Positions 10,605-19,757 of a stretch of 64,000 nt of DNA are shown one piece after another (the first letter of the stretch is position 1; each line of letters opens with the position of its first letter). The DNA is taken from the NCBI RefSeq assembly GCF_900156095.1, contig NZ_FTMJ01000003.1, forward strand, positions 356,979 through 420,978, written 5' to 3'. The notes beneath the pieces are model-generated. The model worked only from the letters and a program-made list of their open reading frames with translations. It ran no database searches and had not been told where the DNA came from. The position numbers were made by a program, and so were the translations under genes. The DNA comes from Aeromonas sp. RU39B (GTDB lineage Bacteria; Pseudomonadota; Gammaproteobacteria; Enterobacterales; Aeromonadaceae).

Positions 10605-10620
10605 TGTGACCTTATTCACA
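10605..10620. promoter_or_regulatory. CRP-like site in the aphA / transporter divergent region
   Basis: TGTGA-N6-TCACA is a perfect match to the CRP core. It lies 58 bp upstream of aphA and 179 bp upstream of the MHS transporter. From established work, E. coli aphA is catabolite-controlled. Which gene this site controls is inference. Confidence 0.6.
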
Positions 10621-10798
10621 GCTTCATAAGCGACCCCTGGCTGCAACCGACCAGATGGGGCAACGGAGAGTTCAAAAAATCGCAAGACTGTGTTGCAGAT
10701 TGCGCGATTTACAAGCTGGTAACCCAAACATTAAGGTCAGAGGAGGCACTCCTTGCCTGGCAAGGGAGCACGCACTAGAACGATAAAAGGGAATATCG

Positions 10799-12103
10799 AT
10801 GACAGCACAGACCCAACCCCGTCCACTCAACCGACAGGATTACAAAACACTCGGCTTGGCCGCTCTCGGCGGCGCCCTCGAATTTTACGATTTCATCATC
10901 TTCGTGTTTTTTGCAGTGGTAATTGGCGGACTGTTTTTCCCAGCCGACATCCCGGAATGGCTGCGCCAGTTCCAGACGTTCGGCATCTTTGCCGCCGGTT
11001 ATCTGGCCCGCCCGCTCGGCGGCATCATCATGGCCCACTTCGGCGATCTGGTCGGCCGCAAGCGCATGTTTACCTTGAGCATCATCATGATGGCGCTGCC
11101 GACGCTGCTGATTGGTCTGCTGCCCACCTATGACACGCTCGGCATCTTGGCGCCGGTGCTGCTGCTGGCGCTGCGCATTCTGCAAGGTGCCGCCATCGGT
11201 GGTGAAGTTCCGGGTGCCTGGGTATTTGTGGCTGAGCACGTACCGGCCAAACGGGTTGGCGTAGCTTGCGGCGTACTGACTGGCGGCCTCACCGCCGGCA
11301 TCCTGCTCGGCTCGCTGGTGGCGACCGCCATCAACAAGGGGTTAACCCCGGCAGAAGTGACCGAATGGGGCTGGCGACTGGCGTTTGTACTGGGTGGTGT
11401 GTTTGGTATCGTAGCCATGTATCTGCGCCGCTGGTTGCACGAAACCCCGGTTTTTGCCGAGCTGCAGGCGAACAAGGCGCTGGCCGCCGAGCTGCCGCTG
11501 CGCACCGTGCTGCGCGAACACAAGGGCAGCGTACTCATCTCCATGCTGCTGACCTGGCTGCTGTCGGCCGCCATCGTGGTAGTGATCCTGATGACCCCGA
11601 CCTATTTGCAGAAAGCCTATGCGGTGACGCCGGCTGACTCGCTGCAAGCCAACTCATTGGCCATCATTGCACTGACTATCGGCTGCGTGGTATTTGGCCG
11701 CTTGTGTGATGCCATTGGTAGTGCACGCACCTTCCTGCTCGGCAGTGCAGCGCTGGCGATTACCGTGACGCTGTTCTACCACGGTCTGCAATCAGGCACC
11801 GAGAGCATGGTGCTGAACTATGTGCTGGCCGGATTCTGTGTCGGCATCGTTGGCGCCGTTCCCTACGTGATGGTCAACGCATTTCCGGCAGCGGTTCGCT
11901 TTACCGGGCTCTCGTTCTCCTACAACGTGGCTTACGCCATCTTCGGTGGCCTCACCCCCATGCTGGTGACTCTGTGGATGAAGGAGGACGTATTGGCCCC
12001 CTCCCACTATGTCACCGCCGTGTGCGCCGTCGGTTTCGTGGTTGGTCTGGCTCTGCTGATGCTCAATCGCCGCAGTGCCCAAACCGCCGCCTCACCGGCA
12101 TAA
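10799..12103 (+). CDS. MHS-family (metabolite:H+ symporter) transporter
   Basis: Twelve-segment MFS permease of 434 aa, closest in pattern to the MHS family (ProP, KgtP, ShiA, CitA). It has the N-terminal GGALEFYDFIIFVFFA, the loop 2-3 motif HFGDLVGRKRMF and RILQGAAIGGEVPGAW, which is diagnostic of this family. The substrate is not determinable from sequence; organic acids, osmolytes and amino-acid derivatives are all carried by relatives. It lacks the C-terminal coiled coil of ProP. It stands alone, divergent from aphA. Confidence 0.85.
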   Translation: MTAQTQPRPLNRQDYKTLGLAALGGALEFYDFIIFVFFAVVIGGLFFPADIPEWLRQFQTFGIFAAGYLARPLGGIIMAHFGDLVGRKRMFTLSIIMMALPTLLIGLLPTYDTLGILAPVLLLALRILQGAAIGGEVPGAWVFVAEHVPAKRVGVACGVLTGGLTAGILLGSLVATAINKGLTPAEVTEWGWRLAFVLGGVFGIVAMYLRRWLHETPVFAELQANKALAAELPLRTVLREHKGSVLISMLLTWLLSAAIVVVILMTPTYLQKAYAVTPADSLQANSLAIIALTIGCVVFGRLCDAIGSARTFLLGSAALAITVTLFYHGLQSGTESMVLNYVLAGFCVGIVGAVPYVMVNAFPAAVRFTGLSFSYNVAYAIFGGLTPMLVTLWMKEDVLAPSHYVTAVCAVGFVVGLALLMLNRRSAQTAASPA

Positions 12104-12221
12104 CTGAGAGCCCTGCGGGGCCCTTCGCTTTTCTTGGACAGACCAGTTAAGTGTTTCGCCACGCAGGGAGCTGGCGTAAGCTCACTAGCCGACATCCGCT
12201 CATAAACCCAAGGGAAACGGC

Positions 12222-12782
12222 ATGATCCGCAAAAACCCCTCCGGCCACCTGCCGGTCATTCATGAATCCGCCTATATCGACAAAACGGCGATTATCTGCG
12301 GCAAGGTGATCGTGAAGGAGAATGTCTTCGTTGGCCCCTATGCGGTGATCCGCGCCGACGAGGTGGATGAACACGGGGAGATGGAGCCGATTGTGATTGG
12401 CGCCAACTCTAATATTCAGGATGGCGTGGTGATCCACTCCAAGTCAGGCGCCGCCGTCACCATCGGTGAATACACCTCGATCGCCCACCGCTCCATCGTG
12501 CATGGACCTTGTGCAGTGGGTAACCGGGTCTTCATCGGCTTTAACAGTGTACTGTTTAACTGCCAGATTGGTGATGGTTGCGTGGTGCGCCACAACTCGG
12601 TGGTCGATGGCTGCGATTTGCCGCCAGAGTTCTATGTGCCTTCCACCACTCGCATCAATCACCACAGCGATCTGGCCAGCATTCCCAAGGTCACCGTGGA
12701 TGCGACCGAGTTTTCCGAAGACGTGGCCCACACCAATATCGATCTGGTCAAAGGCTACAAGGCGCTCTCCAACGAGTTCTAA
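12222..12782 (+). CDS. gamma-class carbonic anhydrase-like hexapeptide protein
   Basis: Left-handed beta-helix protein of 186 aa. All three zinc ligands of archaeal Cam-type carbonic anhydrase are visible: His in QDGVVIH, and the pair in SIAHRSIVHGPCAVG. The C-terminal HTNIDLVKGYKAL resembles the Cam C-terminal helix, which YrdA/PaaY-type relatives lack. The acidic proton-shuttle loop after the first His is absent (HSKSGAAVTIG), but an acidic loop is present earlier (DEVDEHGEMEP). Carbonic anhydrase activity is likely but unproven. The gene is monocistronic. Confidence 0.8.
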   Translation: MIRKNPSGHLPVIHESAYIDKTAIICGKVIVKENVFVGPYAVIRADEVDEHGEMEPIVIGANSNIQDGVVIHSKSGAAVTIGEYTSIAHRSIVHGPCAVGNRVFIGFNSVLFNCQIGDGCVVRHNSVVDGCDLPPEFYVPSTTRINHHSDLASIPKVTVDATEFSEDVAHTNIDLVKGYKALSNEF

Positions 12783-12789
12783 ACCCAGC

Positions 12790-12814
12790 AGGCAGGGCTT
12801 TTTGCCCTGCCTTT
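12790..12814. terminator. terminator between the hexapeptide gene and fpr
   Basis: GGCAGGGC / GCCCTGCC with a TTTTT loop is followed by TTT on the plus strand. It lies between two convergent genes. Confidence 0.8.
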
Positions 12815-12844
12815 GCAGCGGTTACCACCAGCTTTCGCTGGCAT

Positions 12845-13588
12845 TTACCAATAGTGCTCTGCGGTGATTTGACCCGGCTTGCGACGCAGGTTTTTGGCCA
12901 GCCCGCGCGCGAGCAAGATAGCCTGGGTATCGCGCACCATCTCGGGATTACCGCAGATCATCACCTGACTGTTCTCTGCCGAGATGTTTAGCCCCACCTT
13001 CTGCTCCAGCGCCCCCTTCTCAATGGCTGAGGGGATACGGCCGCCCAGTGCGATTCCCCAGGTTTCGCGGGTGACCATGGGCACATAGTGAAAGCGATCC
13101 CCCCACTGCTCGGCAAAAGAGCGAATCAGCGGCTGATAAGTCAGCTCGGCCCCAAAACGCACCCCATGCACCAGCACCAGGTTGTCAAAGCGGGTCGCCA
13201 CATCCCCTTGCGCCAGAATCGAGAGAAAAGGACCGATGGCCGTACCGGTCGAGAGCATCCACAGATCACGTCCGGCCGGTATTTCGTCGAGGGTGAGAAA
13301 ACCGGCAGGATTGGCCGCAATCAGCAGTTTGTCGCCCACCTCAAGGTCGCCCAGACGCGGAGTCAGTGCGCCTTCAGGGATTTCGACGATATAGAATTCG
13401 TGCCAGGGGGCGCCGGGGGGATTGACGAAGGAGTAGGCGCGCTGAATGCGCTGCTCACCGGCCTGCAGTGCCAGCTTGGTAAATTGCCCCGCCTGATAGG
13501 GTGGCAAATCAGCGCTGACGCGCAGGGAAAAGTGGGTCCGGGTCCAGTTGATTCGCTCATGCACTGTCCCTTCAATCCAGTCGCTCAT
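12845..13588 (-). CDS. fpr: Fpr, ferredoxin/flavodoxin-NADP+ reductase
   Basis: FAD enzyme that passes electrons between NADPH and ferredoxin or flavodoxin (247 aa; E. coli Fpr 248). The FAD-binding motif is QRAYSFVNPPG, the NADPH-binding part is LSTGTAIGPFLSIL, and the C-terminal tail EHYW is the subclass I bacterial FNR signature. The ATG at 13588 has GAGGAG at 6 nt spacing; the frame extends 21 nt further without such a site. The E. coli gene is SoxRS-controlled; I see no clear soxbox here. Confidence 0.95.
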   Translation of the reverse strand: MSDWIEGTVHERINWTRTHFSLRVSADLPPYQAGQFTKLALQAGEQRIQRAYSFVNPPGAPWHEFYIVEIPEGALTPRLGDLEVGDKLLIAANPAGFLTLDEIPAGRDLWMLSTGTAIGPFLSILAQGDVATRFDNLVLVHGVRFGAELTYQPLIRSFAEQWGDRFHYVPMVTRETWGIALGGRIPSAIEKGALEQKVGLNISAENSQVMICGNPEMVRDTQAILLARGLAKNLRRKPGQITAEHYW

Positions 13589-13641
13589 CACACGCTCCTC
13601 ACAGGCCAACTTCCACCACTCTAGCCTGTGAAGCGAGAATA

Positions 13642-13668
13642 AAAAACCCGCGACAAGCGCGGGTTTTT
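13642..13668 (-). terminator. terminator of the rpsF-rpsR-rplI operon
   Basis: ACCCGCG / CGCGGGT stem with A and T runs outside, lying just past rplI in the direction of transcription and before fpr on the same strand. The symmetrical A/T flanks would let it work in either direction. Confidence 0.88.
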
Positions 13669-13686
13669 CGACCAGAAGGTTGTCGA

Positions 13687-14133
13687 TTACTCGGCAACAA
13701 CCTGGATTTGTACGGTTGCCTTGACGTCAGCGTGCAGCTGAACAACAACTTCGTACTCACCGGTGGAACGCAGAACGTTGCCCATGCGAACTTCGCTCTT
13801 GGACACGGCTACGCCAGCAGCAGTGATAGCCTCAGCCACGTCGCGGGTACCGATGGAGCCGAACAGCTTGCCTTCGTCACCGGCCTTGGAGGCGATAACA
13901 ACAGCAGCCAGTTCGCCCAGCTTGGCAGCGCGCTCTTGAGCGGCAGACAGGTTGGAGGCCAGCTTGGCTTCCAGCTCAGCACGACGTGCGTCGAAAGAGG
14001 CGATGTTGGCCTTGGTAGCCATCACAGCCTTGCCTTGCGGGATCAGGAAGTTACGGGCAAAACCAGGCTTAACATTAACTTGGTCACCCAGACCGCCCAG
14101 CTTGGCGATCTTATCGAGCAGGATAACTTGCAT
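13687..14133 (-). CDS. rplI: ribosomal protein bL9
   Basis: 50S protein L9 (148 aa). The N-terminal RNA-binding domain has [28 protein letters not shown] (recognisable as successive conserved blocks), followed by the long connecting helix ([18 protein letters not shown]) and the C-terminal domain ([14 protein letters not shown]). It is the third gene of rpsF-rpsR-rplI. Confidence 0.98.
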   Translation of the reverse strand: MQVILLDKIAKLGGLGDQVNVKPGFARNFLIPQGKAVMATKANIASFDARRAELEAKLASNLSAAQERAAKLGELAAVVIASKAGDEGKLFGSIGTRDVAEAITAAGVAVSKSEVRMGNVLRSTGEYEVVVQLHADVKATVQIQVVAE

Positions 14134-14182
14134 TACCTTTCCTCTATAAATTTCGTTGAGTTAGGCTTAAGTGCCGGACTGA

Positions 14183-14425
<243 letters not shown>

Positions 14426-14443
14426 CTAGTCAGTGATCCGGAA

Positions 14444-14842
14444 TTACTCTTCTGCAGAAGCTTCAACAGCTTCAGCAGCGTCTTCGCCACGTACGTCGTC
14501 ACGACGGAAAGAAGAACGCTCTTCTCTGGCCTTGGCCATCGGAGAAACTTCAGTCACGGCGTGCTTGGTACGCATGATCATGTTACGGATAACGGCATCG
14601 TTGAAGCGGAAGTTAGTTTCCAGTTCGTCGATGACAGCCTGCTCGGCTTCAACGTTCAGCAGAACGTAGTGAGCCTTGTGCAGCTTCTCGATCGGGTAGG
14701 CCAGTTGACGACGGCCCCAGTCTTCCAGGCGATGGATCTTGCCACCAGAGGTGGTGATGGCGCCAGTGTAGCGCTCGATCATGCCAGGAACTTGCTCGCT
14801 CTGGTCCGGATGAACCATGAAGACGATTTCGTAATGACGCAT
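14444..14842 (-). CDS. rpsF: ribosomal protein bS6
   Basis: 30S protein S6 (132 aa). The start [17 protein letters not shown] is canonical, followed by [18 protein letters not shown]. The acidic C-terminal tail ([13 protein letters not shown]) is the region that RimK glutamylates in E. coli. AAGGAG lies 7 nt upstream. It is the first gene of the operon, preceded by a leader hairpin and a good sigma-70 promoter. Confidence 0.98.
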   Translation of the reverse strand: MRHYEIVFMVHPDQSEQVPGMIERYTGAITTSGGKIHRLEDWGRRQLAYPIEKLHKAHYVLLNVEAEQAVIDELETNFRFNDAVIRNMIMRTKHAVTEVSPMAKAREERSSFRRDDVRGEDAAEAVEASAEE

Positions 14843-14866
14843 TATCAGCTCCTTACGGGTTAATCA

Positions 14867-14899
14867 GCCTCCGCCCGGGTGCAGCCAAACCTCGGAGGC
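14867..14899 (-). ncRNA. rpsF leader hairpin (probable S6:S18 autoregulatory site)
   Basis: In the 5' UTR of rpsF the RNA can form GCCUCCG / CGGAGGC enclosing a CCCGGG-containing loop and bulge. An S6:S18-binding structure with a CCG element in the rpsF leader is known in many bacteria. The assignment rests on position and shape; the detailed fold was not computed. Confidence 0.55.
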
Positions 14900-14942
14900 A
14901 AGGAACGTGTTTGTGAAAGTCGCTGCTTTATTAGGGCGGCGT

Positions 14943-14971
14943 ATTGTACGAAATGCATGCCATGACTGCAA
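14943..14971 (-). promoter_or_regulatory. sigma-70 promoter of rpsF operon
   Basis: On the minus strand TTGCAG, a 17-bp spacer and TACAAT form a near-consensus pair about 100 bp upstream of rpsF, leaving room for the leader hairpin. Confidence 0.7.
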
Positions 14972-15014
14972 TCGGTAAATCTTTAGTCCCTATCAATCCT
15001 ATCCACAGAAACAA

Positions 15015-15044
15015 TTGATAATAATTCTCAGTTGCATGTATTCT
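15015..15044 (+). promoter_or_regulatory. mntH promoter with overlapping Fur box
   Basis: TTGATA, an 18-bp spacer and TATTCT make the best promoter for mntH. TGATAATAATTCTCA at 15016-15030 matches the Fur 7-1-7 consensus at all but one position and covers the -35 element, as expected for repression by Fur. The enterobacterial MntR-type palindrome was not seen. Confidence 0.72.
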
Positions 15045-15070
15045 GATTCCATAGAACGTGGAGGTGTACC

Positions 15071-16291
15071 ATGCAACCAGCTTCTCTGGCGTTGCCGCAA
15101 TCACGCAAACTGCGGCTGAGCCTGCTTGGCCCGGCCTTTATCGCGGCAATCGGCTATATCGATCCAGGCAATTTCGCGACCAATATTCAGGCAGGCTCTG
15201 CATTTGGCTATCAATTGCTGTGGGTCGTGGTCTGGGCCAATCTGATGGCCATGCTGGTGCAAACCCTCTCGGCCAAACTCGGGATCGTCACTGGCCGCAA
15301 CCTGGCCGAGCATATTCGCGACCGGCTGCCCAAACCGGCAGTATGGCTGTACTGGATCCAGGCCGAGATCATTGCCATGGCGACCGATCTGGCTGAATTT
15401 ATCGGCGCGGCCGTCGGCTTTAAGCTACTGCTTGGCATTAGCCTGCTCGAAGGGGCGACCTTAACCGCCGTGGTCACCTGGGGGATTCTGGCGCTGCAAA
15501 ACCGTGGCCAAAAGCCGCTGGAGTGGGTCATCGGTGGGTTGCTGCTGTTTGTAGCCCTGGCCTATGTGATGGAGCTGCTGCTCTCGCGCCCCCATCTGCC
15601 AAGCCTGCTGCAAGGCGCCCTGGTGCCGGGATTGCCCAACTCCGATGCACTCTATCTGGTCGCCGGGGTACTGGGTGCCACCGTGATGCCGCATGTCATC
15701 TATCTGCATTCAGCGCTGACTCAAGATCGCAGCGACGCCAGCATCGATCAGCGGCTGCATAACACCCGGGTGGACGTGGCGATTGCCATGACCATCGCCG
15801 GCTTCGTCAATCTGGCAATGATGGCCATGGCCGCGGCGGCGTTTCACTACCATGGCCACACTCAAGTGGCTGAACTGGAGAGCGCCTACGCCACCCTCAC
15901 CCCTCTGCTCGGCCAAGCGGCGGCGACCTTGTTTGGCCTCTCTCTGGTGGCATCGGGCATCAGCTCCACCGTGGTTGGCACGCTGGCCGGTCAGGTGGTG
16001 ATGCAAAGCTTCGTGCGCTTCTCTATTCCGCTCTGGTTGCGCCGCCTTATTACCATGGCTCCCGCCTTTGTGGTCATCGCCATGGGGAGCAACACCACCG
16101 AGGTGCTGGTGATGAGTCAGGTTGTGCTGAGCTTTGGTATTGCACTGGCTCTGATCCCGCTGTTGATGCTGACCGGTGATCGCCAGTTGATGGGTGAGCA
16201 TCGCAACCATCCGCTCACCCAGGCGCTGGGACGGCTGATTGTGGCGCTGGTGGTGGGTCTGAACGCCTATCTGCTGGTTGCCATGCTGTAA
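15071..16291 (+). CDS. mntH: MntH, Nramp-family Mn2+/Fe2+:H+ symporter
   Basis: Eleven-segment Nramp transporter (406 aa) that imports manganese and, less well, ferrous iron. Metal-binding motifs DPGNFATN (segment 1) and MPHVIYLHS (segment 6) are intact, the hallmark of true Nramp proteins. GGAGGTG precedes the ATG. Manganese import helps against oxidative stress. The gene is monocistronic, Fur-box controlled by sequence, and ends in a terminator. Confidence 0.96.
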   Translation: MQPASLALPQSRKLRLSLLGPAFIAAIGYIDPGNFATNIQAGSAFGYQLLWVVVWANLMAMLVQTLSAKLGIVTGRNLAEHIRDRLPKPAVWLYWIQAEIIAMATDLAEFIGAAVGFKLLLGISLLEGATLTAVVTWGILALQNRGQKPLEWVIGGLLLFVALAYVMELLLSRPHLPSLLQGALVPGLPNSDALYLVAGVLGATVMPHVIYLHSALTQDRSDASIDQRLHNTRVDVAIAMTIAGFVNLAMMAMAAAAFHYHGHTQVAELESAYATLTPLLGQAAATLFGLSLVASGISSTVVGTLAGQVVMQSFVRFSIPLWLRRLITMAPAFVVIAMGSNTTEVLVMSQVVLSFGIALALIPLLMLTGDRQLMGEHRNHPLTQALGRLIVALVVGLNAYLLVAML

Positions 16292-16295
16292 GCTT

Positions 16296-16327
16296 TGACG
16301 GGCGGCCTGTGTCGCCCGTCACTTTTT
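16296..16327 (+). terminator. mntH terminator
   Basis: GACGGGCG / CGCCCGTC stem followed by ACTTTTT immediately after the mntH stop. Confidence 0.88.
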
Positions 16328-16362
16328 GGGTATCCTCACCGCCATCAACCGTGGAGGATTAC

Positions 16363-17217
16363 ATGTCCCATACCCGAGTCAGCTTTGTGTTGGGTCAGCT
16401 GCAGGAGACAACCTGCGTGCGGCTCTGCCAACCAATGGCAGGCCAGACCCTGCTGGTCACCGACCTCTCCCCTTGTCATCCGCAAAGCCATCTGTGGCCT
16501 GATCAACCCGGCGATATCGGCATCGCCCGCTGGGAAGGTGGCGAGGCTAACATCGCGCCGTGCCAGATGGGGGCGATCAGCCCACAAGGTGAACTCTTTG
16601 TCGATAGCGCCATCCCAGTTAAACGCGGCACAGAGGGGTGGGATTTTGTGGTTGTGCATCCGCTCGGTGGCGAGCATGCCCTGCCTCATGGCATGAGTAT
16701 CACGCTGATCGCAGATAAAGAGCGTCGCCATCTCTTCTCGCTGGGTCACAGTGGTTGCCATCTGGCGGCCTTGGCGCTTAACCGGGTGCTGCAACCTTAC
16801 TGGAAGAAAGAGGTCGACGAGCGCGATGCGCTGGGTCAGCCCGACTTTGACCGGCTGGCTATCACCCAATCGCGCGTCGAACCGCGTGGTTCAAAGGAGC
16901 AATATCGGATTGGCAAGAGCCTGCGCAAAAAAGGGGTGATGGGCCCCGAGTTGCTGGCCGCGCTGCCCGAGATTGAAGGCGCCATCAATCAGCAGCTGGC
17001 ACAGTGGGTGGCACAAGGCAGCGCTATTACCCGCAGCCGCAGCGGTGAGGCAATCATCGATTCCCGTTGGTGGCACTGCACGCTGGACGATAAGCCGGTG
17101 ACCATCCCCTGCGGCGGCACCCATGTCGAGAGCGTGCAACACCTTGGCGCCGTGAGCGTATCACTTGCCCCGAGTGATGAGGGCTTTACCCTGCACACCC
17201 GGGTCAGCGGCATTTAA
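16363..17217 (+). CDS. AlaX-like alanyl-tRNA editing hydrolase
   Basis: Free-standing trans-editing protein (284 aa) related to the AlaRS editing domain, which hydrolyses mischarged Ser-tRNA(Ala). The metal site is visible as HSGCH (HxxxH) near residue 130 and CGGTH (CxxxH) near residue 255. The start at 16363 is set by GGAGG 7 nt upstream; the frame also opens 54 nt earlier within the terminator, which is not credible. The exact AlaX subclass and substrate are not certain. Confidence 0.85.
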   Translation: MSHTRVSFVLGQLQETTCVRLCQPMAGQTLLVTDLSPCHPQSHLWPDQPGDIGIARWEGGEANIAPCQMGAISPQGELFVDSAIPVKRGTEGWDFVVVHPLGGEHALPHGMSITLIADKERRHLFSLGHSGCHLAALALNRVLQPYWKKEVDERDALGQPDFDRLAITQSRVEPRGSKEQYRIGKSLRKKGVMGPELLAALPEIEGAINQQLAQWVAQGSAITRSRSGEAIIDSRWWHCTLDDKPVTIPCGGTHVESVQHLGAVSVSLAPSDEGFTLHTRVSGI

Positions 17218-17232
17218 CGTAGCAAAAACAGC

Positions 17233-17261
17233 AAGCCCGCCAATCACGGCGGGCTTTTTTT
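17233..17261. terminator. terminator between alaX-like gene and togB-like gene
   Basis: AGCCCGCC / GGCGGGCT stem followed by a run of seven T on the plus strand, between convergent genes. Confidence 0.9.
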
Positions 17262-17293
17262 ACAGCAGAACAAACAGATAGGTTCTGCGTAAC

Positions 17294-18577
17294 TTACTTG
17301 TCCAGACGGGACATCAGACGGTTACCACGGCGCAGGAAGTCCTTGGCGACGTCATCCACTGTGGTCTTGCCGTAGTCCAGCTGTTGCAGGCCTTCGGTGA
17401 ACAGCTCGATCAACTGGGCGTTGTCGGTGTAAGCAGTGGCCACGATGGTCTGCGGCAGGGTTTGTGCCTGCTCATAGCCGTCGAATGCCAGGTTACCCTG
17501 CTTGAGGGAACCATCGGCCTTGATCACCTCCATCCCCTTCTTGCTAAGCGGAATGCCACGGGTCAGACCCAGTGCCTTGACGCCTTCAGCATCGTTGAGC
17601 AGGAAGTTGATCAGCTTGGCAGCCGCTTCCGGATTTTTGGTGTTACGACCCATGGAGAACATCATCGACGGCTTGATCAGCACGCCAGAGTCGGTCGCGC
17701 CCGCCAGCATGGGGTACGGCGCCAGCTCCAGACCGAGGGGCGGCTTGAGGTATTCAGCGTACTTGTCGATCGCGGTATCCCACATGAACAGGCCACCGAA
17801 CTCACCGTTGATCCACGGGCGCATTTCAAACAGGTTAGACACGCCGTACGAAGCAAAATCCTTCTGGGACGGGATCACGTGGTTGCTGACCAGATCCACA
17901 TACAGCTGGAAGAACTCCTTCATTTCGACTTCGTTGAAGGCGATCTTCGGGCTTTCGTGGCTGATGACGTCCTTGTTGTGCTTCTGGATCATGTAAGAGC
18001 GGGCCAGCGCAAAGGTATCACGCGGCTCGAGCACAACCGGGAAATAGGAGGCGCCCAGTTTTTCCTTGAATACCGGACCGGCCTTGAGCAGCTCGTCCCA
18101 GCTCTTCGGATAAGAGAGACCTGCCTGGCTCCAGGTGTGTTTGTTCAGATAGAACACCTTGGAGGTCATGCTCACCGGAATACCGTTCAGCTTGCCGGCA
18201 TTGGTAGCCATGCCCAGAGCCTTCTCGGCAAACTCACCGAGTTGCAGGGTTTGCGCCTGCTGGCTCATGTCATAGAACCCCTTGCCGTCACGGGAGAAGA
18301 TCGGCATCCAGTTCCAGTTGGTCTGCATCACATCCGGCTCAGTGTTACCGGCGATCTGGGTGGTCAGACGGGTCAGGTGGCCGTCCCAGCCGGTGTACTC
18401 GCTCTTGACCTTGATATCAGGGTACTTTTGCTGGAACTTCTCGATGGCACCCAGAGTCGCCTGGTGACGCTCGTTACCGCCCCACCAGGACATACGCAGT
18501 TCAACACTGGCAAAGGCACTGCTGGACATGGCAGCCAGCGTCAGGGCAGCAACGGTCGACAGGAGATACTTTTTCAT
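17294..18577 (-). CDS. togB: TogB-like periplasmic sugar-binding protein
   Basis: Extracellular solute-binding protein, family 1 (427 aa), with a signal peptide cleaved near SSSAFA. The mature N-terminus LRMSWWGGNERHQATL and the blocks EYTGWDGHLTRLTTQIAG and NTEPDVMQTNWNWMPIFSR closely resemble TogB, which delivers oligogalacturonides to TogMNA in pectinolytic enterobacteria. It is the fourth gene of a four-gene operon. The substrate is an inference; no pectin catabolic genes lie nearby. Confidence 0.75.
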   Translation of the reverse strand: MKKYLLSTVAALTLAAMSSSAFASVELRMSWWGGNERHQATLGAIEKFQQKYPDIKVKSEYTGWDGHLTRLTTQIAGNTEPDVMQTNWNWMPIFSRDGKGFYDMSQQAQTLQLGEFAEKALGMATNAGKLNGIPVSMTSKVFYLNKHTWSQAGLSYPKSWDELLKAGPVFKEKLGASYFPVVLEPRDTFALARSYMIQKHNKDVISHESPKIAFNEVEMKEFFQLYVDLVSNHVIPSQKDFASYGVSNLFEMRPWINGEFGGLFMWDTAIDKYAEYLKPPLGLELAPYPMLAGATDSGVLIKPSMMFSMGRNTKNPEAAAKLINFLLNDAEGVKALGLTRGIPLSKKGMEVIKADGSLKQGNLAFDGYEQAQTLPQTIVATAYTDNAQLIELFTEGLQQLDYGKTTVDDVAKDFLRRGNRLMSRLDK

Positions 18578-18608
18578 CAGATTTCCTCACTGATTGTTGA
18601 TTGTTATA

Positions 18609-19739
18609 TCAAAGGGAGATGTTCTGTTCGCTGGCGGCATCAAAGACGTGTGACTTGCCCATGTGCACTGCGAATTTCACGTTTTGTCTGAGCTCGAGAT
18701 TGAGACGGATCTTCACCTGATCCACCGGAACCCGGGCGGTGAAGTCCTGGCTGCCGACACGGAAATAGACGTAAACCTCGTGACCCATGTTCTCCATGCG
18801 GATGACGTCTCCACACAGAATGTTCTGATCCTGCTCGTCGCCGTCGGCCAGAGTGATGTCATCGGGACGGATACCGAACACCACGCCAGCAGGGTTGTGA
18901 CGCTTGACGTTGGTCGCCTTTGGCTCCGGCAGGCGCAGCAGTTGCCCTTCCACATCCACAAACAGGGCGTCCTGTTCAGCCACCAGCTTGGCCGGGCGCA
19001 GGTTCATCTCCGGCGCGCCGATAAAGCCGGCAACAAACATATTCTTCGGGTTGTTGTAGAGCTCTTCCGGGGTATCAACCTGCATGATGTGGCCGAGCTT
19101 CATGACGCAGATGCGATCGCCCATGGTCATGGCTTCGGTCTGATCGTGGGTCACATACACAGCCGTGGCCGGGTGCTTCTCTTTTTTCAGCAGACGATGG
19201 ATATCGGAGATACGCACCCGCATCGAGGCACGCAGCTTGGCATCCAGGTTGGAGAGCGGTTCGTCAAACAGGAACACGTCCGGCTTCTTGACGATGGCAC
19301 GGCCCACCGCTACACGCTGAGCTTGGCCACCAGAGAGCTGACGCGGCAGGCGCTCGAGCAGTTCTTCAATTTCGAGGATGGCCGCCGCGTCGTTCACACG
19401 GCGCTCGATCTCCTCTTTCGGCAACTTCTGCAGCTTGAGGCCAAATGCCAGGTTCTCGCGCACGGTCATGTGCGGATAGAGCGCGTAGTTTTGGAACACC
19501 ATGGCGATACCACGGTCTTTCGGCGGCAGGTTGTTGACGACTCGGTCGCCAATCTGGATTTCACCGCCACTGATGTTTTCCAGCCCTGCCAGCATCCGCA
19601 GGGTGGTCGACTTGGCGCAGCCAGAGGGGCCGACAATCACCAGGAACTCGCCGTCGCGGATAGTGAGATCGATGCCGTGCACTGCCTTGAAGCCGTTGGA
19701 GTACACCTTTTCCAGTTTCTTGAATCGTACTTCAGCCAT
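18609..19739 (-). CDS. togA: TogA-like sugar ABC ATPase (MalK/UgpC type)
   Basis: ATPase of a CUT1 carbohydrate importer (376 aa). Walker A is GPSGCAKSTTLRMLAG, with Ala where Gly is usual, a change found in several members of this family. The signature is LSGGQAQRVAVGRAIV and Walker B is VFLFDEPLSNLD. After ~235 residues comes a regulatory TOBE/OB domain. AGGAG precedes the ATG. It lies between togB (31 nt) and togN (18 nt). Confidence 0.85.
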   Translation of the reverse strand: MAEVRFKKLEKVYSNGFKAVHGIDLTIRDGEFLVIVGPSGCAKSTTLRMLAGLENISGGEIQIGDRVVNNLPPKDRGIAMVFQNYALYPHMTVRENLAFGLKLQKLPKEEIERRVNDAAAILEIEELLERLPRQLSGGQAQRVAVGRAIVKKPDVFLFDEPLSNLDAKLRASMRVRISDIHRLLKKEKHPATAVYVTHDQTEAMTMGDRICVMKLGHIMQVDTPEELYNNPKNMFVAGFIGAPEMNLRPAKLVAEQDALFVDVEGQLLRLPEPKATNVKRHNPAGVVFGIRPDDITLADGDEQDQNILCGDVIRMENMGHEVYVYFRVGSQDFTARVPVDQVKIRLNLELRQNVKFAVHMGKSHVFDAASEQNISL

Positions 19740-19757
19740 GATAGATAACTCCTGAAA

